Of a stretch of 64,000 bases of DNA, positions 24,130 to 35,772 are shown one piece after another. Position 1 is the stretch's first letter. Each line of letters starts with the position of its first letter. The translations under genes were made by a program, and so were the position numbers. The DNA comes from Anastatus disparis (lineage: Eukaryota; Arthropoda; Insecta; Hymenoptera; Eupelmidae), in the NCBI GenBank assembly GCA_017163975.1, contig JAFFSR010000249.1:3905001-3969000 (forward strand), written 5' to 3'. The notes below the pieces were generated by a model, which was not told where the DNA came from, ran no database searches, and saw only the letters and a list, made by a program, of their open reading frames with translations.

Positions 24130-25748
24130 AAATTGACTTACGCTTGTCTTTGAACGACCTATGCTAAGGATTCCTACGTCTCTTTTTCTTATTAGATTGT
24201 ACTTCTCTTTTCAACATCCAGCAATAGTCCGCCATCATGTTTACGCTACATTTTCCTTAGTATTCACGTTCAAATTCCTTCATATTCCGATGAAATCTTT
24301 TACCATGCTCTTCACCAGTCACCTAGGACTGGTGCAAATTGATCAATCTGCGAATCATGAAAGTGGAGTTGCAAATTCATTAAGCAACCTAATTTTTTTA
24401 AATTTTGTACCATATTTTCTACGATGCTCTTGTAGTTCTCATCTTTATTGTTACCAAGAAATTTTGTTGCGACATCTTTAAAACTCAACCACGCTGCCTT
24501 CTCGGTATCATTCATACTTGTGACGAATTCTTCGTCCCTAAACATTTTGCGAATTTGAGGTCCACCAAAGATACCTTCCTTCAATTTAACCAGAGTTATA
24601 TTTGTAAAGATGGTTTCTAAGTATTTAAAGTATCGCTCTTCTTTATCGAGAGCTTTAATAAATTGTTTCATCAGCTCAAATTTAATATGTAAAGGCGGTA
24701 AAAGGATTTTGCTAGGATCGAGAAGAGGACGATTGATGACATTGCTGGAACCTGGAGTAAGTGATGGTCTCGCTGGCCACACTTTTGTATTATAGTGTTT
24801 TGCTCTATCTCAACTGTCGAACATGCATAAATAGCATGGGTACTTGGTAAAACCTGATTGTTGACCTAGTATCATTGTCAATATTTTCAGGTCTATGCAA
24901 ATTAACCATTCATGCTGACTATACTTTATTTTATTTAAAACGTTTTTGATGTTACAGTATTATTCTTTTAGTACAATTGAATGAGCCAATGGTAACGGTG
25001 CATACTTGTTCGTATTGTAAAGAAGAACTGCCTTCAAGCTTCGCATAGATGAATCGATGAACAACCTCCACTCTTCTAGCTTGTATAAATTTGGTTTAAA
25101 CTCATTAATAAGTCCTTGTATATCGGTGCAATACACTAGATCAGATTCGCTAGTGAAGTATGATCGAAACGCTTCTTCCCGGTTTCGGTTAAATGTAACT
25201 TTTACGTCCTTTTCTAATACATCGAAAGACTTCAATTCAGAAGCCATCAATTCAGCTACATCTTTTTCTAATCCAGCATTCCTAAACATGTCATTAAGTT
25301 GAGCTTGAGAGATCTTTTCTTGGCTTTTCTCTTTACGAATGGGAACGTATTCCTCATCACTGTCCGAAGACAGTTCTTCTTAACTTTCGACGGGATCACT
25401 TTCTGCTTTGCTCAACGATTCATTTTCGTCAGTATCGTCGTCTGTATGGTCGTTAAGATTTTCTACGTCTTCTCTTGTAGCACAATCAACTAGCATACTA
25501 TCCATTCCTTGTATAAAGCTGTCTCGTGAAGCCTTGTTTATCAAACTTTCGACTAATTGGTTCTGCGGACGAACGACACTAGAAACTGTCGCATACAATA
25601 TTTTATCTGGTCGCACTTCATTTACCCCACTTACATTTGTCACGCAAGTGTAGCAATCACTTTTTCCTAATGGTTTTTTCCAAATAGCTGGTTTCAGAAA
25701 CTTTATTTCACTTTTATATCCAGTTTTATCGAAATTATGTAACATTTT
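24130..25748 (-). pseudogene. Left copy of an uncharacterised multicopy gene
   Basis: Read leftwards from 25748, three long open blocks (25745-25380, 25289-24960, 24782-24312) join into one protein-like sequence interrupted by in-frame stops at about 25381 and at 24960-24962, and near the end after Gly-Asp-Trp. Visible landmarks are a CYTC pair near the start, an acidic Asp/Glu-rich stretch, an EEWRxFIDSSxRSLKAVLL block, then LLPPLHIK and FLGNNKD. I know this as a hypothetical protein family scattered in many copies in invertebrate genomes. It has no assigned function that I can name, and the copy number implies a mobile origin. The N-terminal CxxC region present in the right copy is missing here. 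It is inactive. Confidence 0.65.
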
Positions 25749-25749
25749 G

Positions 25750-26282
25750 CAAAAAATATATTCTTGGTAATACAGACTATAAAAATAACTTGAAACAACA
25801 TTAGTCTAAAGACAAATCTCATGATTGCTTTATCTTGAAAAGAAGATAACTAGGAATATTCGAATTTTACCTATTCGTAGTATTATCTCGTGTACATTAT
25901 TTTCCTCACTGAGTAACGTGAAATTTTACTTACTTGATTTTTTATGTAGTCCTTTTAATTCTGCTGCCACGAAAGCCATTGGAAAGATCACAACTGCCCG
26001 AAAGGGATGTGTAGAATGATTTGCTTCCAATCTTCCGTTGTAATGGTACAGCGAGGCGTACTGTCCTGCAGGGGAACGCTAGAACGTGAGAATGATGCCG
26101 TAGTGTGTCCGACGACGAGTTGACATTGTCACCGTCAAAGTCGGAAATCACTCGTACTCAGGCCTGGGGAGGTACGAGGGTTATCACCCCTTGGACGGTT
26201 GACTTACCTGCGATCAGAACAGGAATTATAGCGTGCGGGTTTTTCAATAAATCTATGAATAGTAAAAATAATTTTAATAGTA
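25750..26282. other. Spacer between the two head-to-head gene copies
   Basis: The first 180 bp are AT-rich. From about 25960 to 26240 the DNA is much richer in C+G with several CpGs and could be a promoter-like segment or part of another element. No motif or repeat that I can name. It ends at the TTAA flanking the foldback element. Confidence 0.4.
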
Positions 26283-26286
26283 TTAA

Positions 26287-26667
26287 GAGGAGGTCACGTA
26301 TCTCTGTCCTTTTCTAATCAAAGCATTGAGTTTTTTACAAAAACTAATAACTTTAGCAAAAAATGAAGAGAAAGCCGCATCTCGTATCAAAAAAAGCAAT
26401 ATTTTCTTTGATGAGAAAGAATTAATTTTATTGCTTCGTTTTCAAGAAAACCTTGAAAAACTTAAATCATAGAGGTTAGGTTGAACAATTTGGTTTTTCA
26501 AGGTTTTCTTGAGAATGAAGCAATAAAACTAATTTTTTCTTATCAAAGAAAATATTGCTTTTTTCGATACAAGATGCGGCTTTCTCTTCATTTTTTGCTA
26601 AAGTTATTAGTTTTTGTAAAAAAATAATTTCTTTGATTAGAAAAGGACAGAGATACGTGACCTCCTG
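26287..26667. mobile_element. TTAA-type foldback MITE (GAGGAGGTC family), complete
   Basis: TTAA flanks both ends (26283-26286 and 26668-26671). The terminal 35 bp or so, starting (G/C)AGGAGGTCACGTATCTC, are perfectly complementary between the two ends, and the arms continue with few mismatches to a loop near 26475. This is the best-preserved of three copies in the window (others at 56821 and 61962). It has no coding sequence and must depend on a piggyBac-type transposase in trans. Confidence 0.85.
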
Positions 26668-26689
26668 TTAAGATTGTTTCGGGATCTCA

Positions 26690-28345
26690 CGAACAAGTTG
26701 ATCACGACTGTGTAGGTGATTTTGATGGTTACTGCCATATTTGTACGGAATATGTGTGAAAAAAACATAAGAAGTATGTAACTAAAAGACTAAGAGATTT
26801 ATTTAAAGTATGCCTCGAAGTAGAAATTTTTCAGCAAAATTCAACCTGGGTTCCACATATTATATGTGCTAAATGTTACAAAATGTTACATACATTCGAT
26901 AAAACGAGATAAAAGTAAAATAAAGTTTCTGAAACCAGCTATTTGGAAAAAACCATTAAGTAAAAGTGATTGCTACACTTGCGTGACAAATGTAAGTGGG
27001 GTAAATAAAGTGCGACCAGATAAAATATTGTATGCGACAGTTTCTAGTGTCGTTCGTCCGCAGAAGCAAATGGTCGAAAGTTTGAAAGACGAGGCTTCAC
27101 GAGACAGCTTTATCCAAGGAATGAATAGTATGCTAGTTGATTGTGCTACAGGAGAAGACGTAGAAAATCTTAACGACCATACAGACGACGATACTGACAA
27201 AAATAAATCGTATAGGAAAGCAGAAAGTGAATTCATCGAAAGTGAAGAAGAACTGCCTTCGAACAGTCATGAGGAATATGTTCCCATTGGTAAAGAGAAA
27301 ATCCAATTTCGATTATACTTCACTAGCGAATCTGATCTAGTGTATTGTACTGATGTACGAGGACTTATTCATGAGTTTGAACCAAATTCATACAAGCCAG
27401 AAGAGTGGAGGTCGTTCATCGATTCATCTATGCGAAGCTTGAAGGCAGTTCTTCTTTACAATACGAACAAGTATGCACCGTTACCATTGGCTCATTCAAC
27501 TGTACTCAAAGAATAATACTGTAACATCGAAAACGTTTTAAATAAAATAAAGTATAGTCAGCATGAATGGTTAGTTTGCAGAGGCCTGTAAATATTGTCA
27601 ATGATACTAGGTCAACAATCAGGTTTTACCAAATACCCATTCTATTTATGCATGTTCGACAGTCGAGATAGAGCAACACACTATAATACAAAAGTGTGGC
27701 CAGCGAGACCATCACTCACTCCAGGTTCCAGCAATGTCATCAATCGTCCTCTTCTCGATCCTAGCAAAATCCTTTTACCGCCTTTACATATTAAATTTGG
27801 GCTGATGAAACAATTTGCTAAAGCTCTCGATAAAGAAGGGCGATGCTTTAAATACTTAGAAACCATCTTTACGAATATAACTCTGGTTAAATTGAAAGAA
27901 GGTATCTTTGATGGACCTCAAATTAGCAAAATGTTGAGAGACGAAGAATTCGTCACAAGTATGAACGATACCGAGAAGGCAGCCTGCTTGAGTTTTAAAG
28001 ATCTTGCAACAAAATTTCTTGGTAACAATAAAAATGTGAATTACAAGAGCATCGTAGAAAATATGGTACGAAATTAAAAAAATTTGGTTGCTTAATGAAT
28101 TTGCAACTCCACTTTCTCGATTCGCACATTGATGAATTTGCACCAGTCCTAGGTGACTGGTGAAGAGCATGGTAAAAGATTTCATCGGAATATGAAGGAA
28201 TTTGAACGTGAATACTAAGGAAAATGTAGCGTAAACATGATGGCAGACTATTGCTGGGTGCTAAAAAGAGAAGTACAACCTAATGAGAAAAAGAGACGTA
28301 GGAATCCTTTGCATAGGTCGTTTAAAGACAAGCGTAAGTCAATTT
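26690..28345 (+). pseudogene. Right copy of the uncharacterised multicopy gene
   Basis: This copy runs rightwards and is the inverted homologue of 24130-25748. It keeps more of the N-terminus, including a CHIC and a CAKC pair (about 26735-26875) that look like a small zinc-binding module. Long open blocks are 26866-27516 and 27595-28077. Stops occur at about 26770 and 26911, at 27514-27516 (the same codon that is a stop in the left copy), and a frameshift lies near 28075. About 100 bp present in the left copy (the region following the acidic stretch) is deleted here at about 27303. Same landmarks otherwise, ending with the MMADYCW block near 28240. Inactive. Confidence 0.65.
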
Positions 28346-28555
28346 AGCAAATTGTCTTTTGAGTAGTATTTTGAGGTTATGTTCAAAATTAGGCGGTCGG
28401 CTCTCTTTTTCTATAACAAGTTCGGATTCAGTAGGCTGAAATACATAAAAATAAAGTGTTTTTGATGTGCTGGAAACAATTTACATTCTTTCTTCTCATG
28501 TTTTTCTACGAAAATAGGGTTTCTTGACAGTTTCTTGAGGTTATGTTCAAAATTA

Positions 28556-29840
28556 GACTGTCTGTCCCAGTCTATACGTTTTCGTTTCTCTGTCTCTGTC
28601 ACCATTTCCGTCTTCATCTCTCCGTATCCGCCTTTTCGTCTCTGTCTCTCGGTCTCTCTGTCTCCGTTTTTCCGTCTCCTTTATTCCGTCACCGTCTCTG
28701 CATCAATGTCTCTGTGTCTCCGCCTCCGTTCCTCCGTCTTCGTCTCTCCATTGCCGTTTCTCCGTCTTTGTTCTTCCGTCTTTGTCTCTTCGTCACCATC
28801 TCTGTCTCTCCGTCTTCGTTTCACCGTCTTGGTCTCTCCGTCTCCGTCTTGACTTCTCCGTTTCTCCGTTTTTTGACTCTCCGTTTCCGACTCCCCGTCT
28901 CCGTCTCCTCGTTACTCTATCTCCGTCTCTGTCTCTGTCCCTCCGACTTTGTCTCTCCGTCACCGTCTCCGTCTCACCGTCTTCGTTTCTCTGTCTTGGT
29001 CTTTTCGTCTCCGTCTTGATGTCTTCGTCTCTCCGTTTCCGACTCCCTATCTTCGTCTCTCCGTCACTCAATCTCCGTCTCTCCGTCTCTGTCACTGTTT
29101 CTGTCTCTCCGTCTTCGTTTTTCCGTCTCTGTCTATATGGCTTCGTCCGTCCGTCGCCGTCTCTTCGTCTTACTCTCTCCGTCTTCGTTTCTCCGTCTTC
29201 TGTCTCAGTCTCTCCGTCTCTGTCTCTGTCTATGCGTCTTCGTCACTCCGTCTTGGTCTCTATCTCTCTGTCTTCATTTTTCCGTCTCCGTGTACCAGTC
29301 TTCGTCTCTTCGTCTCTCCGTATCCGTCTCTGTCTGCCAGTCTCCGTTCGTCTCATCCCGTCCTCGTCTCTCCATCTCTGTCTTTTTATCTCCGTCTCTC
29401 CGTCACCGTCTCTCCATCTTTCCGTCACCGTCTCTCCATCTTCGCCTCTCCGTCTCTGTCTGTGTCTCTCTTGCTTCCTTTTTTCCGTCTCTCTTTATCT
29501 GTCTTTGTCTCTTTGTCTCCGTTTCTCCGTTTCTGTCAGTAAGTCTCCGTTTCTCTGTCTCCGACTGTCTGTCTCAGTCTATACGTCCCCATTTCTCCGT
29601 CTCCGTTTCTCTGTCTCTGCCACCATTTTCGTCTCCGTCTCTCTGTCACCATCTCTCTGTCTTCGTGTCCGTCTTTTCGTCTTTGTCTCTTCGTCTCCGT
29701 CTCCGTTTTTCCATTTTCTTTATTTCGTCACCGTCTCTACGTCAATGTCTCTCTGTCTCCGTTTACGTTCTTCCGTCTTTGTCTCTTTGTTTCCGTTTCT
29801 CCGTCTTCGTTTTTCCATCTATGTCTCTGCGTCTCAGCGC
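28556..29840. repeat. CCGTCT-type hexamer satellite
   Basis: About 1.28 kb of a degenerate 6-bp repeat (CTCCGT/CTGTCT/CTTCGT variants) with almost no other sequence. Because the unit contains no stop codon in several frames, long Ser/Val/Leu-rich open frames exist in three forward frames and Arg/Glu/Thr-rich ones on the reverse strand; none is a gene. Confidence 0.9.
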
Positions 29841-30233
29841 TAAAAATAGCAACCGAGAATTCTTAAATACGCGATGCTTACAATAGCAGCCGCGTTTTTT
29901 TAAACATTTAACCTTTAAAAAAGCAGCCGCGAATTCGAAATCACACAGCGCTCAAAATAGCATCCGTGAAATCTTAATTACACAGCGGTTACAATAGCAG
30001 CTGCGCTTTTTTAACCACACAGTGCTCAAAATAGCTGCCGCGAATTTTCAACTACACAACTCTTACAATAGTTGTTGCGTTTTTCATCTTCAGCTCTTAA
30101 AATAGCAGCCACGTTATTTAAACCAGATAGTGCTCTGAATAGCAGTTGCGAATTTCTAATTACACAGCGCTAACAGTAGTTTTAGCGTTTTTCCCCATTA
30201 CAGCACTTGCAATAGAAGCCATTTCTTTTTAAC
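29836..30233. repeat. 38-bp repeat array, about ten units
   Basis: Units of about 37-38 bp carry AATAGCAGCCGCG. They alternate between a form with CAGCGCTCAAAATAGC and one with GCTTACAATAGCAG, so the true period may be a 76-bp dimer. The array meets the Helitron helicase gene abruptly at about 30233, inside the helicase's C-terminal domain. Confidence 0.75.
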
Positions 30234-30234
30234 C

Positions 30235-33200
30235 ATTTTTTAATAGTCATTGCATAAGCAAGTTTTACAGAAAATTGTTTTCTGGTCATCTGGAATGGCC
30301 GTTCATCATTTGCTGATAAGGTCATAGGTGGTAAGAATATAGTACTTCCTTTTTTAGTTCCTATTAATATTTGTGCAATAATAGTGAATCGTTTTATTTT
30401 CGTTAACCGGGTTGCATAACAAAGTTCTTCATTTAAATTAAAATTTCCTTTTTTTAATTGTAATCTATGTGGAGGAAAACCGTTGGGCGTTACAGAATTT
30501 AGAAATGCTGTTGGCGAAATCGCGTCTAAAATTTCGTCATTTACATCTTTTGCAGAGTCGTTTTTTTGTGCTAATATGATATTGTCGTAATAGCCACAAT
30601 TTTCAATATTCATATTATGCCCGTAAATTTCATCAATTAGACTGCCCTTTGAAAATATTTCTTTTGGAATTTGTATAACTTCATTTCCCTTTTTCATATA
30701 TTAAATGGAAATTACCATTTCCTATATTTAGTAACCAATTTTTAAATTTATCATCTGATTCCGATAAACGTTTATTTTCTTTCAAAGACATACATTGAAA
30801 ATGTTCCTATAAATAGCTTTTTCTGACACAATTTTCTATTATCTGTGTTCTATTTTCATCTTTTACCATTGGTAATGTTTGTCTGAAATTACTTGATATG
30901 ATGAAAGTTTTCTCTCCGGGCAAGTAATTATTATCACATACATCTTTAAATATGCAGTCGACGGCTTCAAAAGCGTATTTTGATGTCATTGTGTTTTTAT
31001 CCCGACGGCTTCAAAAGCGTATTTTGATGTCATTGTGTTTTTATCCCAGATAACAATTGATACATTTTTCATTTTTTTTACTTATTTCGCTGTTTGCATT
31101 AATATTATATATTGTGTCTTCAGATTTGTTCAACGGTAATTTGAATGCTGTATGTACTGATACACCATCTTGTAATAAATTAGCCGCTATACCTGTCCAT
31201 GATATAACTAAATAGTCGATTTCATGAATTTTTAGATACGTTATATTTGTATTCAATAAGTAGCTTTTACCACTTCCACCTGGGCTGTCTATATGTATAT
31301 ATATATACTTTTCAGTGCAGTTTGTATTTAATAAATTTATTACTGTATTAAAAATAACTGTTCGAGGATTTGTTAGACTATCAATAATTGACCGAATATT
31401 ATTAATATTATCTACTGTACTATATGCAATTTCGTTATTTTTAATATAGTATTCTAAAGTAGATAAATAAAAGTCACTTAATTGGAATCCATTATTAATT
31501 AAAATATCATTAATTATGCTTAATGCATATTCTTCACCTATTTGTTGATTCATTTTTGGTCATATGATGAAAATAGATTTTATATTTTTCATATAATTTT
31601 TGAGCATGAATGGGATTGTTAAATATACAAATTTAACTAAATAATTGATAAAGAGCTTCTGGAAATCGAGATTTACATGATCCTTCTAAACATTTATCCC
31701 ATTCATCATCTATTTAACTAAATTTCTTGCTTTTGCTGCTTTAAAGATTGTTGGGTATGTAATTCCATCAGAAGGTTTTGAGCTTTCAAAAGATGTTGCA
31801 GCTTTGAAAAGTAGCAGAAATAATCTTAAAAAGAATCTTTCTCTTTGTTTTGAATTAACTTAGTACATTCTGGTTAGAATAGGTTTTATAGTTATTATTC
31901 TTTTCATCCATGTTTTATGTATTCGATTAAAAACATAATGTTGCGGTATATCAGAATAAAAGTAATTATGTGTATCTGGGTCACTTTTATTTCGTTTGAA
32001 CCACGCTGTTAGTGTTGTATTTACATTTTTTTTATCAATTTCGTGTTTGACTCTTTCTTTAAAATACACATATTGTTTCATTATAAACAGCTTATCTATA
32101 AATTGTATGTGAAAGTTCACTAATATTATATTCCAATATGCGATGCATAACTTCTGGTGGGCAAACGTATCTTGTGTTTATACATTGTTTGATTACATCA
32201 TAAAACATCCAAAGCATTCGTTTTATCCGTTTCATCATTAATATTACTCTCAGTATTTATTTCACTTGTTTTCATTACTATAAATGCACAATCATGTCCT
32301 TTGAAGCAGTATTCAAATAAGTATTTCATAACTTCTATTGTTGAACATAATTCAATATTAATATGACAACTAAACTCTAGTAATAAATACGGTTTATAAG
32401 GAACAACAAATCTATTGTCTGCCCTCTTGTTTTTTGTGTATACTATATTTCTATCATTTCTTCGTCAATAAATAGGATAACCAATTGTCATTATTGTAGT
32501 TTCATTAAATCGTTTCGGAAAATTTTTTGTACACTTCCCTGATTCTTTATCCATACAAGGTGAGTTTTCATTCTGATCTCCACAAGGGCCATGGATCATA
32601 AATTGTTCACTGGGATACTCATTTTTATTTGGAATTTCAGCTACTATAAATTTATGAACGTCATCACTATTGTAAATTTTATCATCTTTACTTGAAAATA
32701 TTAGCATATGGGCATGCGGTAATCCTCTCTTTTGAAAGTCTACCATGTATGAATATGCAATGCATTTTTCCAAAATATGTTTTTTAGTAATTTGCTTCAT
32801 TATTATTTTTAATTTTTGATAGAATACTTGAAGAACAATATCTGGTCTATCTATTACTTCTTCACTTCGTTTTATATTATTTGTGATTTCTTCTCATTTC
32901 GAATTGCATTTCATAGTAATGAAAAAATCTGGTTTTTCAATTCATTGTACTATTGTCATAGAATCAAGAAAATTTTGATGTAAGGAACGCAGACTTCCTA
33001 TAAAAGTTGATGTTAGTATAAAACATTTTTCCAATTTTTAAACTATCATTGATTTCTTTTATTTTTATTTTTTAAGAAATCCATTACGCCTTGATAAAGT
33101 TCTGTTCTTAAAGAATCTTGATTTTTCTTTATAAAATATAATCTTGAATTTATTTGAGCCCATGAACATAAGTTGATATATAATCATAAGATCTACGTAT

Positions 33201-33248
33201 TTACTTATATGTAGGATTCTTATTGATTTTTCTGCTTTCTAATTAATA
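30235..33248 (-). pseudogene. Helitron Rep/helicase, C-terminal two thirds
   Basis: Read leftwards, this encodes the Rep and PIF1-type helicase of a Helitron, the rolling-circle DNA transposon. Landmarks in order: the Rep HUH motif in QKRGLPHAHML (about 32705-32735); the catalytic-Tyr region with KYLFEYCFKGHDC (about 32285-32330), both tyrosines present; a TLTAWF block (about 31990-32010); helicase Walker A SPGGSGKS (about 31262-31285); a FRQTLP block (about 30875); and the C-terminal PPHRLQLKKG to KLAYAMTI region (30480-30240). Many stops and shifts divide it into open blocks 32800-32465, 32120-31860, 31553-31041, 30989-30807 and 30697-30182. It is truncated at 30233, just before the conserved last helicase motif, by the 38-bp array. 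The N-terminal third lies beyond the nested insert at 35779-37230. Confidence 0.85.
30959..31046. repeat. Exact 44-bp tandem duplication in the helicase
   Basis: Bases 30959-31002 are repeated exactly at 31003-31046 (each beginning CGACGGCTTC). Forty-four is not a multiple of three, so the duplication shifts the helicase frame. Lack of any difference implies it is recent or an assembly artefact. Confidence 0.9.
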
Positions 33249-33254
33249 CATATG

Positions 33255-35772
33255 GCTGATTCCATTCAGATTCATGCAGGCCGTCACTGATCGAATTTTT
33301 TTTTTCTTCTAAGTAATAAAAATACCTTCTATTATGTATATGAAGATAAAATTTACCTCATAGAACGCTCAAAAATTTTTTTTTTTTACTACAGCAATTT
33401 TAGTGTTGGATGTAAAAACGAAAATTCAAAAATTGAAAATGAACCTCTACTTTTAAATGACTATAGCTTCGTCAATTTTTAACCTTTTTGGACGTTCTTT
33501 TAACGAAAGTGTGCGAAATTTGGTCTAGTTTTAAATGCGATCTCGATTTTTGTAATACAATTTGATCTCGCTGAGTTATTTACGAAAAACCGAAAAAAAG
33601 CGATTTTTTTCAAACACGATTTTCTTAAAAACTATATATTTTTTTTTTTTTGAAATTTTCATATGATTTTATACATAAAAAATACTAACTTTTAGGGTAG
33701 GTGAGAATATGCGATTTTGCCTTATTTTTTTAAAACAGATTTTTAAACGTTTTTTTTATATTTTCGATTTTAAAACATTGATACCATGGCGCATCGTACT
33801 ATTTTTCCAACTTTACGTGTTCTTACAACTAGTTTTATGCTTTTATTTATTATTATATCAGAAATGTCAACAATAATCTTTAAAATAAACCCCGGATCGA
33901 ATATTTTGATCAATTAGAACAAAAGTTATGACGATTTAAAGTTTAAAAAAAAATGCTGAAACTTTAAATATATTTACTTTGAATTTTGAATTTTGAATTT
34001 CAAATTTTAAAAAGGTGAATTTTTTAAATACTAAAATATATTATTTGGTCATTCCCAATGAACAAATAATATGCGATACAATTAAGAAATGAACACTAAT
34101 GAATTGAGAACTAATGTGAATAAAAAAATCTGAATTTGAATAAAACCTTTCAATTTACTTCTTGCCACTCATGTCTCGAAGTTTTGGCAGTGTAGATTTG
34201 GTTTCGTTTACTTTTTCTACAGTGAATCTTTTGAATACCTTTAATTTCTTTTGCATTTCCTAACCATTCCATTTTTTTTGTCTGTCGAAAAACTTCTAAC
34301 TCATCCTTGCGGATAACAAGAATGTTAATCGACGGAGTATATTTTGATACGTGAGTGGCGAAATTTTCAGCGTTTCTAATAAAATCTGCATTCTTCTTAG
34401 ACAGATTATGCGTGGTAGCATAATGTATAACTAAACCACCAATACCATCACAAGCGCCTTTGCCATGACCTGTTGCAGAAAAAAGCCATTTTCCGTTTAC
34501 TTTTGAGTTTTGAAACTCATAGAATTGATATCTATTTTTAAAATGACTGGCAGCTCCATTAGAAATGGTTATGATTTCATCAAGAATTTGCGCAATATGT
34601 TTTTGTTTTAAGTTGTCGATAATTAAATTTATAGTCATTAGGGCATGAGACGAATCATGTTTAATATCGTCAGAGACGGTGACATAACTGACTGTCTTAT
34701 CATTTCCAAAATAGCATACTGACGTAAATATTGATATTTGGTTTTTACTCTAATGATAGCTTTGAATTTCATTTTGAAGCAGAACTGTCCAATTTTCTGC
34801 AAAATCGACATGAATAACTAAGTGGAAGTCATTATTTTTCGCTAAAAGTTCAACCTCTTTAATTGTTATACGTTGAATTTCTTTGACCAATTTATGAGCT
34901 TTTACAGTGAGAGCACGCTCTCTTAACTCTATTAAGAAATTTTCAATTGTGCTAGTTTTATTCAGTAAATTTGATTTTTCTGAATAAAATCTGCAATGTC
35001 TTGTTTATTCTCTTTTTTATAATTATTCAAAGCATCTGTAAATATCATATTTATTTAAAGTTTCAGCATTTTTTTTTAAACTTTAAATCATCATAACTTT
35101 TGTTCTAATTGATCAAAATATTCGATCCGGGGTTTATTTTAAAGATTATTGTTGATATTTTTGATATATTAATAAATAAAAGCATAAAAATAGTTGTAAG
35201 AACACGTAAAGTTGGAAAAATAGTACGATGCGCCATGGTATCAATGTTTTTAAATCGAAAATATAAAAATAACGTTTAAAAATCTGTTTAAAAAAAATAA
35301 GGCAAAATCGCATATTCTTACCTACCCTTAAAGTTAGTATTTTTTATGTATAAAATCATATAAAAATTTAAAAAAAAAAAAATATATAGTTTTTGAGAAA
35401 ATCGTGTTTGAAAAAAATCGCTTTTTTCGGTTTTTCGTAAATAACTCAGCGAGATCAAATTGTATTACAAAAATTATTCGAGATTGCATTTGAAACTAGA
35501 CCAAATTTCGCACACTTTCGTTAAAAGAACGTCCAAAAAGGTTAAAAATGGACGGAGCTATAGTCATTAAAAAGTAGAGGTTCATTTTCAATTTTTGAAT
35601 TTTCGTTTTTACATCCAACACTAAAATTGCTGTAGTAAAAAAAAAAAAAAATTTTTGAGCGTTCTATGAGGTAAATTTTATCTTCATATACATAATAGAA
35701 GGTATTTTTATTACTTAGAAGAAAAAAAAAATTCGATCAGTGACGGCCTGCATGAATCTGAATGGAAGCAGC
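33255..35772. mobile_element. DNA transposon with about 720-bp terminal inverted repeats
   Basis: The element begins GCTGATTCCATTC and ends GAATGGAAGCAGC. The two ends stay complementary for about 720 bp each (33255-33972 and about 35052-35772), with only scattered mismatches and small indels in A/T runs. CATATG flanks both sides (33249-33254 and 35773-35778). Removing the insert and one CATATG rejoins the Helitron Rep frame on the minus strand across the junction. The 1.07-kb centre holds a decayed transposase-like gene (34150-35035, minus). The superfamily is not assigned: very long inverted termini with a 6-bp palindromic target do not match the groups I can name with confidence. Confidence 0.75.
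34150..35035 (-). pseudogene. Transposase-like gene of the long-TIR element
   Basis: Read leftwards, about 290 codons remain. Blocks are HVDFAENW (about 34815), QNEIQSYH followed by a stop at 34750-34752 where the family has Trp, VSDDIKHD (about 34670), ISNGAASHFKNR (about 34535-34570), and FSATGHGKGACDGIGG (about 34435-34485), ending at a stop at 34150. I know this block order from a multicopy arthropod and cnidarian protein family that is usually unnamed. The spacing of acidic residues suggests a DDE-type nuclease. In the relatives I recall, the fourth block reads SDGAAS; here the Asp is Asn, so a catalytic residue may be lost. The N-terminus, beyond a further stop near 35000, is missing or lies in the inverted repeat. 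Confidence 0.6.

Larger units (their letters stand above)
23705..28555. repeat. Large inverted repeat, arms of about 1.7-2 kb
   Basis: Left arm 23705-25750 and right arm about 26877-28555 are reverse complements of one another with scattered differences. They include the 142-bp tandem units at the outer ends. The unique centre is about 1.1 kb and holds the TTAA foldback element plus the extra N-terminal coding of the right copy. Confidence 0.8.

Noticed and set aside
23705..28555. Terminal inverted repeats of a large DNA virus or Maverick element
   Set aside because: No capsid, polymerase B, integrase or protease genes lie between the arms; the arms themselves carry one gene each and the centre is only about 1.1 kb.
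28535..29886. Several long Ser/Val/Leu-rich open frames on the plus strand and Arg/Glu/Thr-rich frames on the minus strand
   Set aside because: They are translations of a degenerate CCGTCT hexamer that lacks stop codons. Overlapping frames on both strands all stay open, which real genes do not do.
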